Origin: Pardosa pseudoannulata
Taxonomy: Eukaryota; Arthropoda; Arachnida; Araneae; Lycosidae
Length of the DNA: 64,000 nucleotides
NCBI GenBank assembly: GCA_032207245.1
Contig: CM063498.1
Location: 57,415,670 to 57,479,669, forward strand
Direction of reading: 5' to 3'
Below the pieces are notes generated by a model. The model did not search any database, was not told where the DNA came from, and was given only the letters and a program-made list of their open reading frames with translations. Shown here piece after piece: positions 11,131 through 23,659 of the stretch; position 1 is the first letter of the stretch; each line of letters opens with the position of its first letter. A program made the position numbers and the translations under genes.

Positions 11131-11916
11131 CAAGGGTTGGAACTTTAATAGTGGCAACACTGCTGTAAAAACTCTAAGCAACAAAATGAAAAAATGTCGC
11201 GTATACCACACGTAAGATACATACTTACCTTACCTCTCAGCTTAAAGACTCGCCCTTGCTACTTCACGCGCATGGTTAGTAACTCAAGGACCAGATCCTT
11301 GTATCAGTTTGAGGTCTAAAGTAAGTTTTGCCAGGATGTTTTCGAAACAAAAGCAAAGAGTTGGTTTAAAACTGAATGTTCTCTAGGTCGTACAGCACGA
11401 CAATGTCATCTAGAGCTTCAAGAAGCCTGTGGAGAATCTGCACTGCCTTACGGAACTGAAGCAAGGTGGGCAAAAGTCTTCAATGAAGGACGCCAAAATG
11501 GGGCGGATATGCATCGGACAAGTCGTCCTAGTGTCAGCGAAGCAAAAGGGCAGGCTGTTGCCGCGGTAATGGACAGTGATCGATGACAAACGATTCGTGA
11601 GATGGCCCGACAGACAGGATTTGCACATACGACTGTTCTGCACATTTTAATCCTTTAAATAATTCCTGAGATGAATGAACCACTTTGTGGTATTCACTTC
11701 AGAACTGTTTCAAGGATTCTTGCGGCAATAGATCGGTCCATTCGAACTATCAACAGAACAGTCGCTGCTACAGGTGTTCTAAGACTGCCACATCGCTGGA
11801 AACGGGTTATACACAACACTGGTAACTATATTAAAGGACTGTAAATCATGGTGACATGAACCACTTTTGTATTCCATGTAAATAAATAGTTGCCACTATT
11901 AACGTTCCAACCCTCG
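11131..11916 (+). mobile_element. Internally deleted mariner-type transposon
   Basis: A 786-bp element with terminal inverted repeats of 28 bp: left starts CAAGGGTTGGAAC, right (reverse complement) starts CGAGGGTTGGAAC, 26 of 28 matching and both running on to AATAGTGGCAAC. TA dinucleotides flank both ends (11129-11130, 11917-11918), the target duplication of Tc1/mariner elements. Inside are the first and last parts of a transposase with the middle missing, so the copy cannot move by itself. Confidence 0.9.
11374..11843 (+). pseudogene. Mariner transposase remnant, catalytic core deleted
   Basis: One frame (about 11384-11660) gives the N-terminal DNA-binding part, including WAKVFNEGR, RPSVSE and TIREMARQTGFAHTTVLHIL, a helix-turn-helix typical of the SETMAR-like mariner transposases. 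It is broken by a TGA at 11584-11586, where a CGA arginine codon is expected. A second block (about 11680-11843) encodes the C-terminus, with RLPHRWKRVI, and ends in TAA. The segment that should carry the catalytic aspartates lies between them and is absent. Confidence 0.85.
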
Positions 11917-12037
11917 TATGTAAGATAAGCTTATGAGGCACTTCAGTGGCATAACGAAGTGGGGAAGAGGATGTATCATGCCCTCAGAGCCTCTACCAGA
12001 CTGACGTCAAATGGTATAGTCTATACATTAGTGTATA

Positions 12038-12736
12038 CAGTAGAACATCGATTAACTGAAATTCTCCGTTAACCTAAGTCGGTTTCTTCTTAACTTTTTT
12101 TCCACTTTCTCATATCATCCAAAATTTTCTCGTCACAAACTTGCATTTTTAAAGTTTTGTGGGGATACAGAAATCACAGATTGGTTGAATTGTGACTAGA
12201 AAGATGCAGACTGCCAGCTGCTCAATGATGATGAATTAATAGCAGATGTCCGAAATTCGAAAAAAGTACGAAATTCGAATAAATTCTCCAAAAGAAGAAA
12301 ATGATGGTGAAGATGAGAATGATTCCAGAGTAAATAAGATCAGTAACTAACAATGATGATTTTGAATGTTTCACAAAAGGCCTTCTTTGGTTGGAACAAC
12401 AGGAACAGAGCTGTTCCTCTGAACTCATGCTTCTAAGAAAAATTCTTCTAAGCTTCTTAAAAAATGCTTCTAAGAAAGATAGAGTTGCATTTCAAAGACT
12501 GGCCAATTTACACCAGATGAAGTTTCCTTTTCAACCACTGTAAGTTTTCTTTAAGAAATAAATTTATTTTCATTTATAGTTTTAATTTAGTTAACAGTTA
12601 AAATAGTCATAATAACAGTTCAATGACGATACTACGTATTAAACTGGATGATTATTGATGAATTCTCAATTATCCGAAAATTTCGATTATCCGAAGTAGG
12701 TTCAGTCCCAATTACTTCGGATAACCGAGGTTCTAC

Positions 12737-12738
<2 letters not shown>
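12038..12738 (+). mobile_element. Internally deleted pogo/Tigger-type transposon
   Basis: The left end reads CAGTAGAACATCGATTA and the right end, reverse-complemented, CAGTAGAACCTCGGTTATCC, the characteristic pogo/Tigger terminus. A TA precedes the left end (12036-12037). The right flank is a TG/TA microsatellite, which obscures the second TA. Only the 3' part of the transposase remains. Confidence 0.85.
12352..12543 (+). pseudogene. Tigger/Jerky-type transposase C-terminal fragment
   Basis: An open 63-residue fragment starts NDDFECFTKGLLWLEQQEQS, continues through LMLLRKI and ends in TAA. The FECF.KGL.WLEQQ pattern belongs to the C-terminus of pogo/Tigger (Jerky-like, CENP-B-related) transposases. 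The N-terminal CENP-B and DDE regions are missing. It lies where a transposase end should be, just inside the right terminal repeat. Confidence 0.85.

Positions 12739-12818
<80 letters not shown>
12737..12818. repeat. (TG)n(TA)n(TG)n microsatellite
   Basis: Compound dinucleotide run beginning at the right end of the Tigger element and ending at repeat family R1. Confidence 0.95.
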
Positions 12819-12821
<3 letters not shown>

Positions 12822-13237
12822 AAAATTCTCAGGGGTTTTCAAATCTGCAGTCAAGGGCTAAAAATTCCCGCATCCTTTTGCATTTCATTATTTAACCCCT
12901 AATCTAAATTGACCACTAGGACTACAGTTTACGCCCTCAGAGAAGGGGTCTGACCAATTATAACTCTACATGGCCCTAGCGGACAATTTAGGAAATTAAC
13001 AAACAAAAAGGAGATGCACTCTGTCGGAGGGAGATTTTGCTAGAGATTTTCCCACAGATATTGAACAGGTATTAAGGGCCTTTTTACATACAACTTCATG
13101 CTAGCTGACCACTTAGTTTGTTCTATCCCTATAATGAAGTGGAAACCTGTTCCTCCAACGTAATCTTAATAAAGATCTTTAGCCTAAACGGTGTCATTTT
13201 TATGGGTCATGACTGCAACCACTCGTCCGTCTTTATT

Positions 13238-13240
<3 letters not shown>
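12819..13240 (+). repeat. Repeat family R1, copy 1
   Basis: About 420 bp that recur, inverted, at 23660-24104 with high similarity (shared landmarks include TTCTCAGGGGTTTTCAAA, TGGCCCTAGCGGACAATTTA reading into AGGAAATT, and CAACCACTCGTCCGTCT). It is bounded here by microsatellites on both sides. No frame spans it and I cannot name the family. Confidence 0.85.
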
Positions 13241-14230
<990 letters not shown>

Positions 14231-14904
14231 TAGGGCCCGATTAAGATACTTTTGTGCCCAGGGCACAATCCAATTTTTGTGCCCTCCACCCCCATGCAAA
14301 TTTATAGCGACAAGTTATCATAATTACAGTCATATAAAAATTATAACATTGAATTAGCAAACGGATTTAAGAAATTAGCATTAAAGTAATATTCAAAATC
14401 AAAAACACCAAATTTTCATTTTACGTAATCATTATTATCTCTGTTTAGCCATGCTAAAAATTAAGGACTTTTAAAGACCTAGAGTGACCCACTTTTTTAT
14501 TTTTACCTTGTCACACTCACAAGCTCTGTGGTGCAGAAAATAAATAATAGAATTAAAAATAATTTAAATTGATGAGATGATTTAATGGTTTATAGTGGTA
14601 CGTTGCTAATAATCTGTCTTATAAATATGCAGTAACCCATAGGATAAAAAGAGCACCAGGTTTGTTGAGGGAATTAATTATCAGGTAAATAACAGTAAAA
14701 TTAAAGTAAATAGGAAACAATATAGTTCATGACAAACACAATTACCTCGTACAATAATTTATTAAAACTTAACGATGGTAGTGTAAGTTTGCAATTTTTC
14801 CCCACTTAATATGTGCTTCAAACACTCTGCTAAACTTTCGTGCCCCCTAAAATTTTCAGGTCCAGGGCACCTGCCCCAAGTGCCCATGCGATAATCAGGC
14901 TCTG
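14231..14904. mobile_element. Probable non-autonomous hAT-type element
   Basis: Left end TAGGGCCCGATTAAG and right end (reverse complement) CAGAGCCTGATTATC match at most positions; just inside, both ends carry GTGCCC/GGGCAC blocks. This resembles the CAGRGCC ends of some hAT families. No 8-bp duplication survives and no transposase frame is present, so the call is tentative. Confidence 0.45.
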
Positions 14905-15119
14905 TTTCCGCAGTGAGGTTTTTGCCATCAAAACATTTGAAACGTTGCTAAAAGCCTCTAGTGACAACTGTTTTTCAAACACAGGAGTATTTGAAAGGTT
15001 TAAAATGATGGAAAAAGTGGAGATATCGTCTTAAACGAAGAAGGCTGTATCCGCCAGTTAGGTTAGGTTATGAAAACAACGGTTTTCTGCTTTTCAACAG
15101 GAGGGTTTGTGAAATCTGG

Positions 15120-15306
15120 TTGGCTGGTTTGGTTAACTTGGAGCAAGCACTAAGGTCTACTATTTTTCTACACGAGGACTAGTAAGACTGGTACTTACTG
15201 CTTAAAGCCAATTCTGAAGTGCTTACACACATCCTTGCTAGCAGCGGGATTCGAACCCACGAACTGTTATACCTAAGTGAAGCTCTTTATCTATTCGATT
15301 GCCGGT
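15120..15306 (-). mobile_element. tRNA-derived SINE copy 3
   Basis: Same family as the copy at 8375-8540, somewhat diverged; the B box on the minus strand reads GGTTCGAATCC. Confidence 0.8.
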
Positions 15307-15369
15307 ATTTTTTATTTTTTAAGAGAAAAATAGGAGTAGAATTTTTTTATTTATTTTCTAACTTATAGA

Positions 15370-15501
15370 AAATTAGTCGTTTATGAATTAGTAACTAAAA
15401 AACTAGTTACTAATTTATAATTATGAGTATAATTATATAATTATGTAGTATAATTATGAATTAGTAATTTAACATAATATAATTATGAATTAGTAATTTA
15501 A
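15370..15501. repeat. Imperfect AT-rich tandem repeat
   Basis: Units related to ATAATTATGAATTAGTAATT repeat several times. The same motif resumes directly after the Helitron at 16152-16185, so the Helitron was inserted into this array. Confidence 0.75.
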
Positions 15502-16151
15502 TCCCCTATATAATTATAGCCTAAGTTATCTGTAGGTCTGTCCTCGATTTTATGAAGCGGTTGGACCTGGAATGGATAGAGGCATCCATAGTTAGCAAAA
15601 TTCAAAGTGAGTAATGTATCTTCTCCCAAACTATAGATCCGATTCTAAAATAAATTGGTATAAATAGGCTTCATATCACAGCAAAAAATACTGCCTTCTT
15701 TAAAACGTTCGAAATCCACCCCTTCCCCTCTTTTCGAGCTTTTAAGGCCATTATTTCAACTCCTATTTTCTCCGGTTAAGAGCAGGCGATTAAATTTATC
15801 AATTTATCCCATAATAAATAGATAAAAATAACATTTTTTAGCATTATGACGTCATTCCTTTAACCATCTCATTGAATCATTTCTTATTTTAAATTATTTA
15901 AATTATGCCTTATTTCATACGTTTTATCACTGAACTTAGATATTACGTAAATAATTTTCTTTTATATGTGGCTTAAATAATAGATTAGGTACATATGTGA
16001 TAATTTTAAATTGAATCATCGATTATTTTTTGTTGCAAGATAATTCTCAGCCAAACAACAAACCATTTTTTTACCTGCCACATAAGGTACTTTAGAATTT
16101 TGGAAAATTAAAAATTTTACTGATCCCGTCATATGACGGGCTATATGCTAG
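15502..16151 (+). mobile_element. Non-autonomous Helitron, short copy
   Basis: The element starts TCCCCTATATAATTATAGCC and ends CTAG, preceded by a perfect 16-bp palindrome CCCGTCATATGACGGG (16125-16140). It is flanked by A on the left and T on the right with no target duplication, as Helitrons are. It has no Rep/helicase frame. A related, longer copy lies at 53950-55008. Confidence 0.85.
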
Positions 16152-16190
16152 TATAGTATAATTATGAATTAGTAACTAAAAATGTAAAAA

Positions 16191-17004
16191 ACTATTAGAA
16201 GAAATAATGCTTTTAACAGTAGCTATATGGTTCACGAGGTTAGCTAATGTGCCTCGAGTTGATTTTTTTAACCACGTTCGTAGTAACAAATACATCTTGA
16301 CCTCGAGCTGTGCGCGCAAAATGAATCATATTTTGATATACGAAAGAAGCATCCGGTGTTTACTGCGAAGGCAGTAAATAAGCGAAATTCTCGATAAAAA
16401 AACTCACATTAAAGGTAATAATTTTTGCCAAGCATAAACTAATTTCCAACTCTTTTACGAGTAAACCTCTTCTCCATATTTTTCCATAAAAACAACCGCG
16501 TCAAGGTTTATGTACGCTGCTTTGCTCTGAGGATGAAACTTCGAGCGTTATCAACAGCCAACGCCTTATATCATAAATCGTCGTTTGACTCGATTTATCT
16601 ACGAATGCGCATTGCAGCAGTCGATTTCATGCTTCGTTTCTTTATCATCGCGAGCACAAACTTTCTTCCAATCCGGAAGAAGGCTGAAGAACGCTAGTGT
16701 CGAAATAGGGTTTCGATAAGGCGATAATAAAAAATGAAGTGTCTCATAGATATTACGACTCTTAGAAAGATACTTCCATGCTAATAGAAGCTAAAACTTT
16801 CAATAAAATTGAGATTATTTTTAAAATATGATGATGTATCATTCTTGCATAACACCTCTTCTGAATTACTTAATACTTTATGTCATATATTTGATCGTTT
16901 TGATTTGGAAACGATCGAATTTTGCCTTTAATGGTTGGATGAAAAAGAGGTCAATATTTTGCTACTAAAAAGTCTATTATGACGGGCGATTAACCACTGT
17001 CGAA
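16191..17004. other. Anonymous DNA with a less AT-rich core
   Basis: About 16240-16720 is clearly richer in GC than its surroundings but carries no long frame. It contains a perfect 8-bp stem with a 4-base loop, TTTACTGC-GAAG-GCAGTAAA, at 16359-16378. It could be a decayed element or a regulatory block; function unknown. Confidence 0.4.
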
Positions 17005-17085
17005 GGCTTTGCTGTTTAAATCGGATTCCGAACAACTACAGATATCAGTGCAAAACAAGAATGTGGTTTCAAACGCCAGCTAGTG
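17005..17085 (-). mobile_element. Degenerate SINE fragment
   Basis: The middle part of the SINE is recognisable (TCGGATTCCGAACAACTACA) and the head is badly decayed. The hAT element starting at 17098 follows almost immediately. Confidence 0.5.
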
Positions 17086-17097
17086 AACTATTTAGAC

Positions 17098-17581
17098 CAG
17101 GGATGGACAAACTCCGGCCCGCCGGAAGGTTTTATCCGGCCCGCGGATAGAATTTTAAGTTGCCGGTCCGAGGCAAATTAAAAGAAATATATATTTATAC
17201 ATTATATATCCATCTCCTTTTCTACTTTGCTTAAATATTATATCCCAAATTTATTATCTCACGCCCAGAAGATCAGCGGTATATTTGCTTCTTATATGTG
17301 AACAAGTGTTTTCAACTTTGAACCTTAGAAAGAATAATTTCAGAAGTAGACTGACAGATGAGCATTTAGCATCGTTCCTTAAAATCAGTCCATCTCACTT
17401 CGAACCTCAGTATAAGGAACTTTTAAAAATGAAATCGCAATTTCATTCATCTCATTAACGTATTTAAACCGTTAGGTACTTGTATATTGTTTTTAAAATT
17501 TTAGAAAAATTTATCTTGGCCCGCCAAACTTATTTTCTTTCGATTTTTGGCCCGCGGCCGAAAAAAATTTGTTCATCCCTG
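17098..17581 (+). mobile_element. Non-autonomous hAT element, copy 1
   Basis: A 484-bp element with ends CAGGGATGGACAAACT and (reverse complement) CAGGGATGAACAAATT, followed by GGCCCGC-rich subterminal blocks. The 8-bp target duplication ATTTAGAC is perfect at 17090-17097 and 17582-17589. It retains only the 3' end of a transposase gene. An inverted copy lies at 44012-44494. Confidence 0.95.
17265..17458 (+). pseudogene. hAT transposase C-terminal fragment
   Basis: Encodes the dimerisation segment of a hAT transposase, with EQVFSTLNLRKNNFRSRLTD and DEHLASFLKI, ending in TAA. It corresponds residue for residue to the copy in the inverted element at 44134-44403. Upstream catalytic parts are absent. 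Confidence 0.85.
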
Positions 17582-17589
17582 ATTTAGAC

Positions 17590-18200
17590 TCTTTAAATTT
17601 AAAAAATATATAAATATCCAAAAAGAAAATATTTTGTATATATTAGGTGATGTGTTATAAGCTACATGATTATTTTATTTCACAGAATAAAATATTAAAA
17701 TTTTTAGCACTATTTTGATTTTTATATAAATTTACTTTGGTTTGTCCAGCTCACAAACTACCGTTATCACTATCACAAACTAGAAAGTAATATCATAAAC
17801 CATTTATGCTTATAAATCGTACTCGTTCATATACCTACGAATTTTCGAGTTTTTTTTTTTAACTGTGCATTGTACATTTTTGAATATTTTTCCGAAATTA
17901 CGTGTGTGGTTGATAACTGAACAGATTGTGTATATAACAACTTAGATGACCCACACCTACGTCCAACTGAAGAAGTTTATGGATGCAAAAGCCTAAGTGG
18001 GTGGAGAGAACCTTTCGACATTATTCATTTTAATGTCATACACTGAATTATTAATTTAAAACACTTTTTTTTATCACTATTACTATTTTTACCAAGTATT
18101 TTCCCTAATTTTAAAATTTTTAAAATTTCTTTTGTATATAAGAGTAATTTGAATTTAATATATTATAAATTTCCTTTCACTTTTTAGTAAGATTATGATT
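17590..18200. other. Anonymous AT-rich DNA
   Basis: No gene seen; part may be the 3' flank of the retrotransposon fragment at 18206-18976. Confidence 0.4.
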
Positions 18201-18205
18201 TTTAT

Positions 18206-18976
18206 CTATTTTTTTAAATATTCGATCTGTGTTTCGTTTTCATATTTTTTAATAAATATCGGAAAGAGATTATATTTTACTTGCACGTAATGCTGAGGGG
18301 TGCCTATTATTCCACATTTACAATTTGGTGAATCTAATTTTCCAATTCTGTACAAATAGGTTGGGAAACTTCCATGACCGGTTATGAAATAATTTATTAT
18401 GTTATTTTCGAATTGTAACTTTTGTTCTACTTTAGACATTATAGTATAGGTTGCTCTTCCTTTTTCAATATATTCCCAATAATCTTGCCAATCTTTATTT
18501 ATGTTTTCTTTCATATATTTTTTAAATATTGATACCCGGAGCTGTATTGGTTTGTAATTTATTGATTTCGTGGCGTTCTTTGGTAAAATATCTGCATATT
18601 CATTACCGGTATTCCCCGTATGAGCTTTGGTCCAAATTATATTAATTGTTCGGTTATTCATTTTTTTACATTCTTTTTGTATCTCGGTAATTAATTTGGA
18701 TTTCGGTACTAATTGTTCTAGGCTCTTGATTACTGAAAGACTGTCAGTATATAAATAGATATTGTCTTCACTCAATTTTTTTATTTTTCTGAGCGAATCA
18801 CGTATTGCAGACCCCTCAGCCTGAAATACAGTATTATGACAATGCAATTTTGTTTTACAGGTATATATTATTTTGTATCTTTTTATTATTACATAACCAT
18901 AACCCGTTCCTGTTTCCCTTTTACTTCCATCTGTAAAGATTTTCAATCCTTCATTTTTTAACAACAACGGAAGCAT
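18206..18976 (-). pseudogene. Non-LTR retrotransposon fragment: RNase H and C-terminus
   Basis: A 256-codon frame carries a ribonuclease H domain: FTDGSK (first Asp) near residue 15, FQAEGSAI (Glu) near 52, YTDSLS (Asp) near 77 and GNEYADILPKNAT (last Asp) near 125. A Cys-rich tail with CKCG follows near 220. RNase H after the reverse transcriptase, closing the ORF2 protein, is typical of I/R1/Jockey-like LINEs. The endonuclease and reverse transcriptase are missing; an in-frame stop lies nine codons before the first ATG, so this is a 5'-truncated remnant, although the remaining frame is open and the catalytic acids are all present. Confidence 0.9.
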
Positions 18977-19029
18977 TTCAATTTGATATTTTATAAACTT
19001 TTAGAAGAGATTTTAATCATGTACTAAAG

Positions 19030-19299
19030 CAGCGGTTCTCAAATTTATTTCGCAGTGGCACCTCTAGCATGCGCTTGAGGCACTCATTTGTGTCTCCGTT
19101 TGATTGTTCTAGAGCGTGACATTCTACGCTATCACTTGAATAAACCGGGACCTACTGCTTCAGTCTGATTTCGAATAGCTACAATATTCCATGCCAGTAG
19201 TGGAAATCAAACCCACGAACTCTAGTTCAGAAGAGAAGCGGGCTAATCATTTGGCCATCATTCGGCCATGGTGTTTCGGTTCATAGTTTGAGAACCATG
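19030..19299. mobile_element. Decayed hAT-type MITE
   Basis: Left CAGCGGTTCTCAAATTT and right (reverse complement) CATGGTTCTCAAACT form the CAGTGGTTCTCAA-type ends common to hAT MITEs. A SINE lies inside it. No intact target duplication is seen. Confidence 0.5.
19140..19272 (-). mobile_element. tRNA-derived SINE copy 4, partial
   Basis: Covers most of the SINE, missing part of the 3' tail; inserted between the two ends of the MITE at 19030-19299. Confidence 0.7.
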
Positions 19300-19834
19300 A
19301 AGGTAGAGGAACTGTCGCTCTTCGAGGTAAAAGTAAGGCTAATTCTTAGAATATGCCGTACAGGGGGAAGGCAACTTAAATTTTAAGTATCTTTAAGCCT
19401 TCTTCAATAATTTTAAGATTCTATGAATTTCAACTTTTCTTTATTCTGGAAACGGCACCTCTGGTTAATGTTCGCTGCACCAAGTTTGTTAATCGCGGTG
19501 CTAAGAATGGATGACAGCGCTCTCAGGCAATTCACCTCATTTTTATTAATAATATAAAACGTTTTATAAAATAATAAAATGTGCATTATTCTGTTACGAT
19601 CAAAAAGTAAAGCCTTTCAAAAATTTCTGAAATTTCATTTTTTAAGCATAGTAACGTGTAACAAAAATTAATTCCTAGTTTCAATAAAATGTAATTAATG
19701 TATAGGCTTCAAAGAGAGTATTCTAAAACTTAAACACAGGTCTTTCCTTATATAACTATCTGGATAGAAAAAGGATTGATAATCACGATTTTAATGTTAT
19801 TAAAATCAAAGCTGTCTCGGGAAAGCAAGAAATA
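19300..19834. other. Anonymous DNA
   Basis: No gene or repeat unit recognised. Confidence 0.5.
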
Positions 19835-19842
19835 CTCTAAAG

Positions 19843-20749
19843 CAGGGGTCGGCAACCTGTTTGTTCTTAAGGGTGTAATACTAAATTTGAAAATCACCGA
19901 GGGCGCATATTTTACAGATAATCAACAGGTATAAATAGGCATTAAAAAAACAGACTTTTTATTAAATTTATTTTGTTGGTGTCATACATAATGATACATA
20001 TAGTTCAGTGTGAAACTTGGGTGTCCATATTTTCAGCTAATTTCTTATAATTGAGGATATATTTAGAGTTTACGGTCCTTAAACAATTATCTAAATGTGA
20101 GTCATTAAGCTTTGTTCGGTATTTTGATTTCAAATTTTTCATATTTGAGAACAAAGACTCGCAATTGTATGTTGCACAATATGAATAAATTTTTAGCGCA
20201 CATTTCTTTAAAATAGGATACTTATTTTCATCGACTAAATTCCAAAACATGTTATCATTACTATGCGCTTTTAAAATAATATCACTTTGCAAGTTTATTA
20301 TTTCTAATTCTAGGTCTTCGATATTATGAAGCTCGAAATACACTGAAACTAATTCAAGGACATCATCTTCAGTAACATTGAATGGTTTTATGAAAAATCT
20401 TAGAACGGGTTCTAATGCTGCAAAATCGTCAAATCTAGAAGAAAACTCTTCTATTAGCTTATCTATAATTTCTGAATATGATGTAGCAGTAACATTTTCG
20501 TTATTCGAATTTAAACTTTCAACAGTATATTTTATATTTGGGATATGTGATAATGATTTTTTCAATAGATGGGATTTCAACAACACTAACTTGCATTTCA
20601 ATCTCCTAAACTCAACTGACTACTTGCTGTATATCGCCGTTTGACAAGAATAAGTAAGCTATCATATATTTACATTAGTCCAGCGAGGGCTCATTAAAAA
20701 TCGATCGGGGGCGCCATGGCGCCCGCGGGCGCCGCGTTGCCTACCCCTG
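19843..20749 (-). mobile_element. hAT transposon, internally deleted
   Basis: A 907-bp element with ends CAGGGGTCGGCAAC and (reverse complement) CAGGGGTAGGCAAC and a perfect 8-bp duplication, CTCTAAAG, at 19835-19842 and 20750-20757. It keeps the last third of a transposase gene on the minus strand. A very GC-rich subterminal block (GGCGCCATGGCGCC) lies just inside the right end. Confidence 0.95.
20005..20601 (-). pseudogene. hAT transposase C-terminal fragment
   Basis: About 198 codons are open without an ATG at their start, bounded upstream by a stop about 11 codons earlier. The piece FDDFAALEPVLRFFIKPF followed by CESLFSNMKNLKSKYRTKL and DSHLDNCLR belongs to the C-terminal part, including the dimerisation region, of hAT transposases of the GTF2IRD2/ZBED5-like group. 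The N-terminal zinc finger and DDE core are lacking. The frame is unbroken, which suggests the deletion derivative is not old. Confidence 0.85.
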
Positions 20750-20757
20750 CTCTAAAG

Positions 20758-21317
20758 ACTACATTGAACACGGAAAGTACTTAAACACTGTGTCAAATAA
20801 ATTATATTTGGGTGTAGTATAGAAATTCTAGATTATTTTTTTTCTTTGATTTAACTATAATCTAAATTTAAGTTTCAATAAATCAGTCATTATATTTATT
20901 ATTATTTCTAGTCAACAATTCTATAAGTAATTAAAAAATATGAACATTGTCCCACTACAATGAGATAAGTGTTGCTTGTATGTTTTAAAAATAAAATGTT
21001 AAATTTATTCTGTATCCCTCTACTAAAGTAATTTGAATTCTGATAAGTTTCCTGTGAAACTTAAGTGAACTTAAGTTGGACCACTTTTATTTTGAAAGTA
21101 TTTTCAAAAAGACACAGATTACAACTATGCTAAAAAAAAGAATAAAACAAACAGAAGATCATTCGTCAATTTTTTACGAATGATTTACAAATGGAAAGGA
21201 TTTAACACAGAATTAACAGAATTAAGCTTTATTACAATTTGGAAGTTAAATTGATAAACTTCCTATTGCTTACCCTTTATTTCCCATACCATTGGTGAAT
21301 ATATGGTGATGAATATA
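20758..21317. other. Anonymous AT-rich DNA
   Basis: No gene or repeat unit recognised. Confidence 0.5.
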
Positions 21318-21321
21318 TCAA

Positions 21322-21967
21322 CCCTCTAAGCGGTTCGCACGTACAATTCCGCCAAACCGATGATGTCTTCAAATCGGTTGTCACGTACAATTTTCGACCT
21401 CCAAAAACGTTCCAAAAATGGATATAATGTACATTTCTTCCAGTGTTTTTTCTGTCAGTGTTTGAGGTAGGAGGGTCAGGTAGATTGTTTCGAAACTGCA
21501 TCCCTCTTTGACTGACATTTTTTGATGGATTCACCCCTACTCCCTGTGGCACAAAAAAGCTGATAGCTTTTCATGGCTTTGTAAATCTCTATTTCGAAGT
21601 ATTTCGTTTGCGCTAACAGATGTATCTCTCATTGCACCACTTAAATATCTTGGATGACTTTCGTAAAAAAAATATTAATAATTCTCTTAATATTTTTATT
21701 TGTACTTTTAGAACCCATTATTTCTTATGGGATGGTCTTCAAGACTTGACGAGCTTCATGTGTATTAAAAATTAACAATCTATAATATCTATTTATATAT
21801 CTATTTATAACCGGAAGTAAAGGGACAATGACGAGAATGGGTTATCCGTATTCCATTCTAGTATACAAGGGGTGAAGTAAAAAATCATAGAACGCGTTGG
21901 CCATTGACACAATAAACCTTTAGCTTATTTTGAGACATTTTTTAATCGGTGTGTTCCACTTGGAGGG
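21322..21967. mobile_element. piggyBac-type MITE, copy 1
   Basis: Ends are CCCTCTAAGCGG and (reverse complement) CCCTCCAAGTGG. The right flank is TTAA (21968-21971) and the left flank TCAA, one change from TTAA. TTAA targets with CCC-starting ends are the mark of piggyBac-family elements. The 646 bp contain no transposase. An inverted sister copy with perfect TTAA flanks lies at 42622-43226. Confidence 0.85.
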
Positions 21968-21971
21968 TTAA

Positions 21972-23659
21972 ATCTAAAATGTCTTATGAAATTCTGGGAT
22001 TTAAAAAAATACGAATTACAATAATTTTGGGTATTAAATCCTATCTACATGGCGAGAAGCTGTAATTTTAAACATTTGATGTCATTTATAAAATTTCATA
22101 AGATGTTTATTTCCTCACTGTAAACACAACAGGATGTAAACGCAGTTCTGGAAAGAGAAGTTTTATATTTTTCGGTTGATATGCCTGCTGATAAAATAAA
22201 TTCATGTTCTTGAATGATTCTGAAGGATGATGAATTCATGTTCATGTTGTTTCATGGGCTTGAAAAACCGTAAAATATCATTCCAAATTACAAAATTATA
22301 AATAATAACAAAATAGCTGAAAATATGGGGATTGTTAGTATCATTGTCATTTACCTTCGCTTAAAAGGAAAAAACGTTCCAAGAAAAAAATAACAATTTT
22401 ACGAACTATTTTTTAACTATCTCTATTAAGCGTTAATGAGTCAATACCAATAAAATCGCACCGAACTCAACATAATAAGCGTAGTTAAATTGTTAAAGCG
22501 TAGTTAACTGCTCTATTTGCGTTAAAATTTCTCTTTTATCAGCTCTCCTGAAAGGTGTGTACCATTCAAAGTACACACACACACACACACACCCAACAAA
22601 TTATATTCAACTTTAATCTTGTTTCAGTAACGTCGGGCAATATGTATTTGTTCTTTAACAGTGAAGCTATTCTTACTTGCGTGGGACGAACTGATAGCAT
22701 TTTGTCAGTGACCAATGAAATTCCAAGAATAATACCAGTTAAATGATATCTTTTCGATTGTTCCCTAAAATCGATTCAGGAGAGAGATATTTTTTTTTTA
22801 AACCAAAATATCAATTTTTTGGTGGATAGTAGTTTTGCACACATATTGAATTTTGGTGTTATAAAACTTAAAGTATGCATAAACCATGAGGATTTTGTTT
22901 TGATTCTTCACAAAAGCTTGATTTAACCTAGAAGAAATAAAAGTCATACGTGCAGACTAATTTTATTAAATATATTTATTTTAATGGCAGTTAGTTGGTC
23001 GGAGAAGGCAAAAGGGATTAAATTTTGGCATCTTAGCAAACATGAATATGGCATCTCTTTAGTATAAATTAATTTGTGATGTCCTGGTAACATTCTGTCT
23101 TCTCTCAAATCCCGTGTATTAAGAGATCTCAAAATTATTAAATTTATTTTATGTATCAAAAACAAATAAAACGAAACATTTGGTGAATTAAACTCTTTGT
23201 ATCATGTGTTACGTTCCTACATAATTTAAATACTTTTTCTCAGATTTCATATTTTTTAATTGTGCACATGATGTCTTGCAAACTAATCCTAACAGCTTCA
23301 TGAACCTTCGTGTACTGATGAAAGCTAATGACTATTGCACCCATATATCTAGACAAATGTGGAAAAGGTAGTTCCTAGAGATTATTTTAAATTTAATCAA
23401 AATTACTAAATCTTCAAAATTTTCGATTTCTTTCATTTTTTATAAGTTAATCTTAAATGTTTCTGTTTTTTTATATTAATACTTTTGACATATCTCAAAC
23501 GAAATGAAATTTATAGCGAATTAAACTGTCTATATCATATTGTAAGTTCCTGCATAATTTAAACTTCAAAATTATATTTCTCTACTTTCATATTATTTAC
23601 TTTGAGTGCACAAACTTTCCTTACAGTCTTAAAGGAAATTTCGTACATATTTTAAGCAT
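21972..23659. other. Anonymous AT-rich DNA
   Basis: Holds a short (CA)n run at about 22571-22592. No frame, RNA gene or known repeat recognised. Confidence 0.5.

Noticed and set aside
11410..11645. Two overlapping minus-strand frames
   Set aside because: Antisense to the mariner transposase N-terminal remnant, which gives the recognisable protein.
21277..21552. 91-codon minus-strand frame (and 43045-43230 on plus)
   Set aside because: Both lie in the two piggyBac-type MITE copies and are not conserved as a full frame between them.
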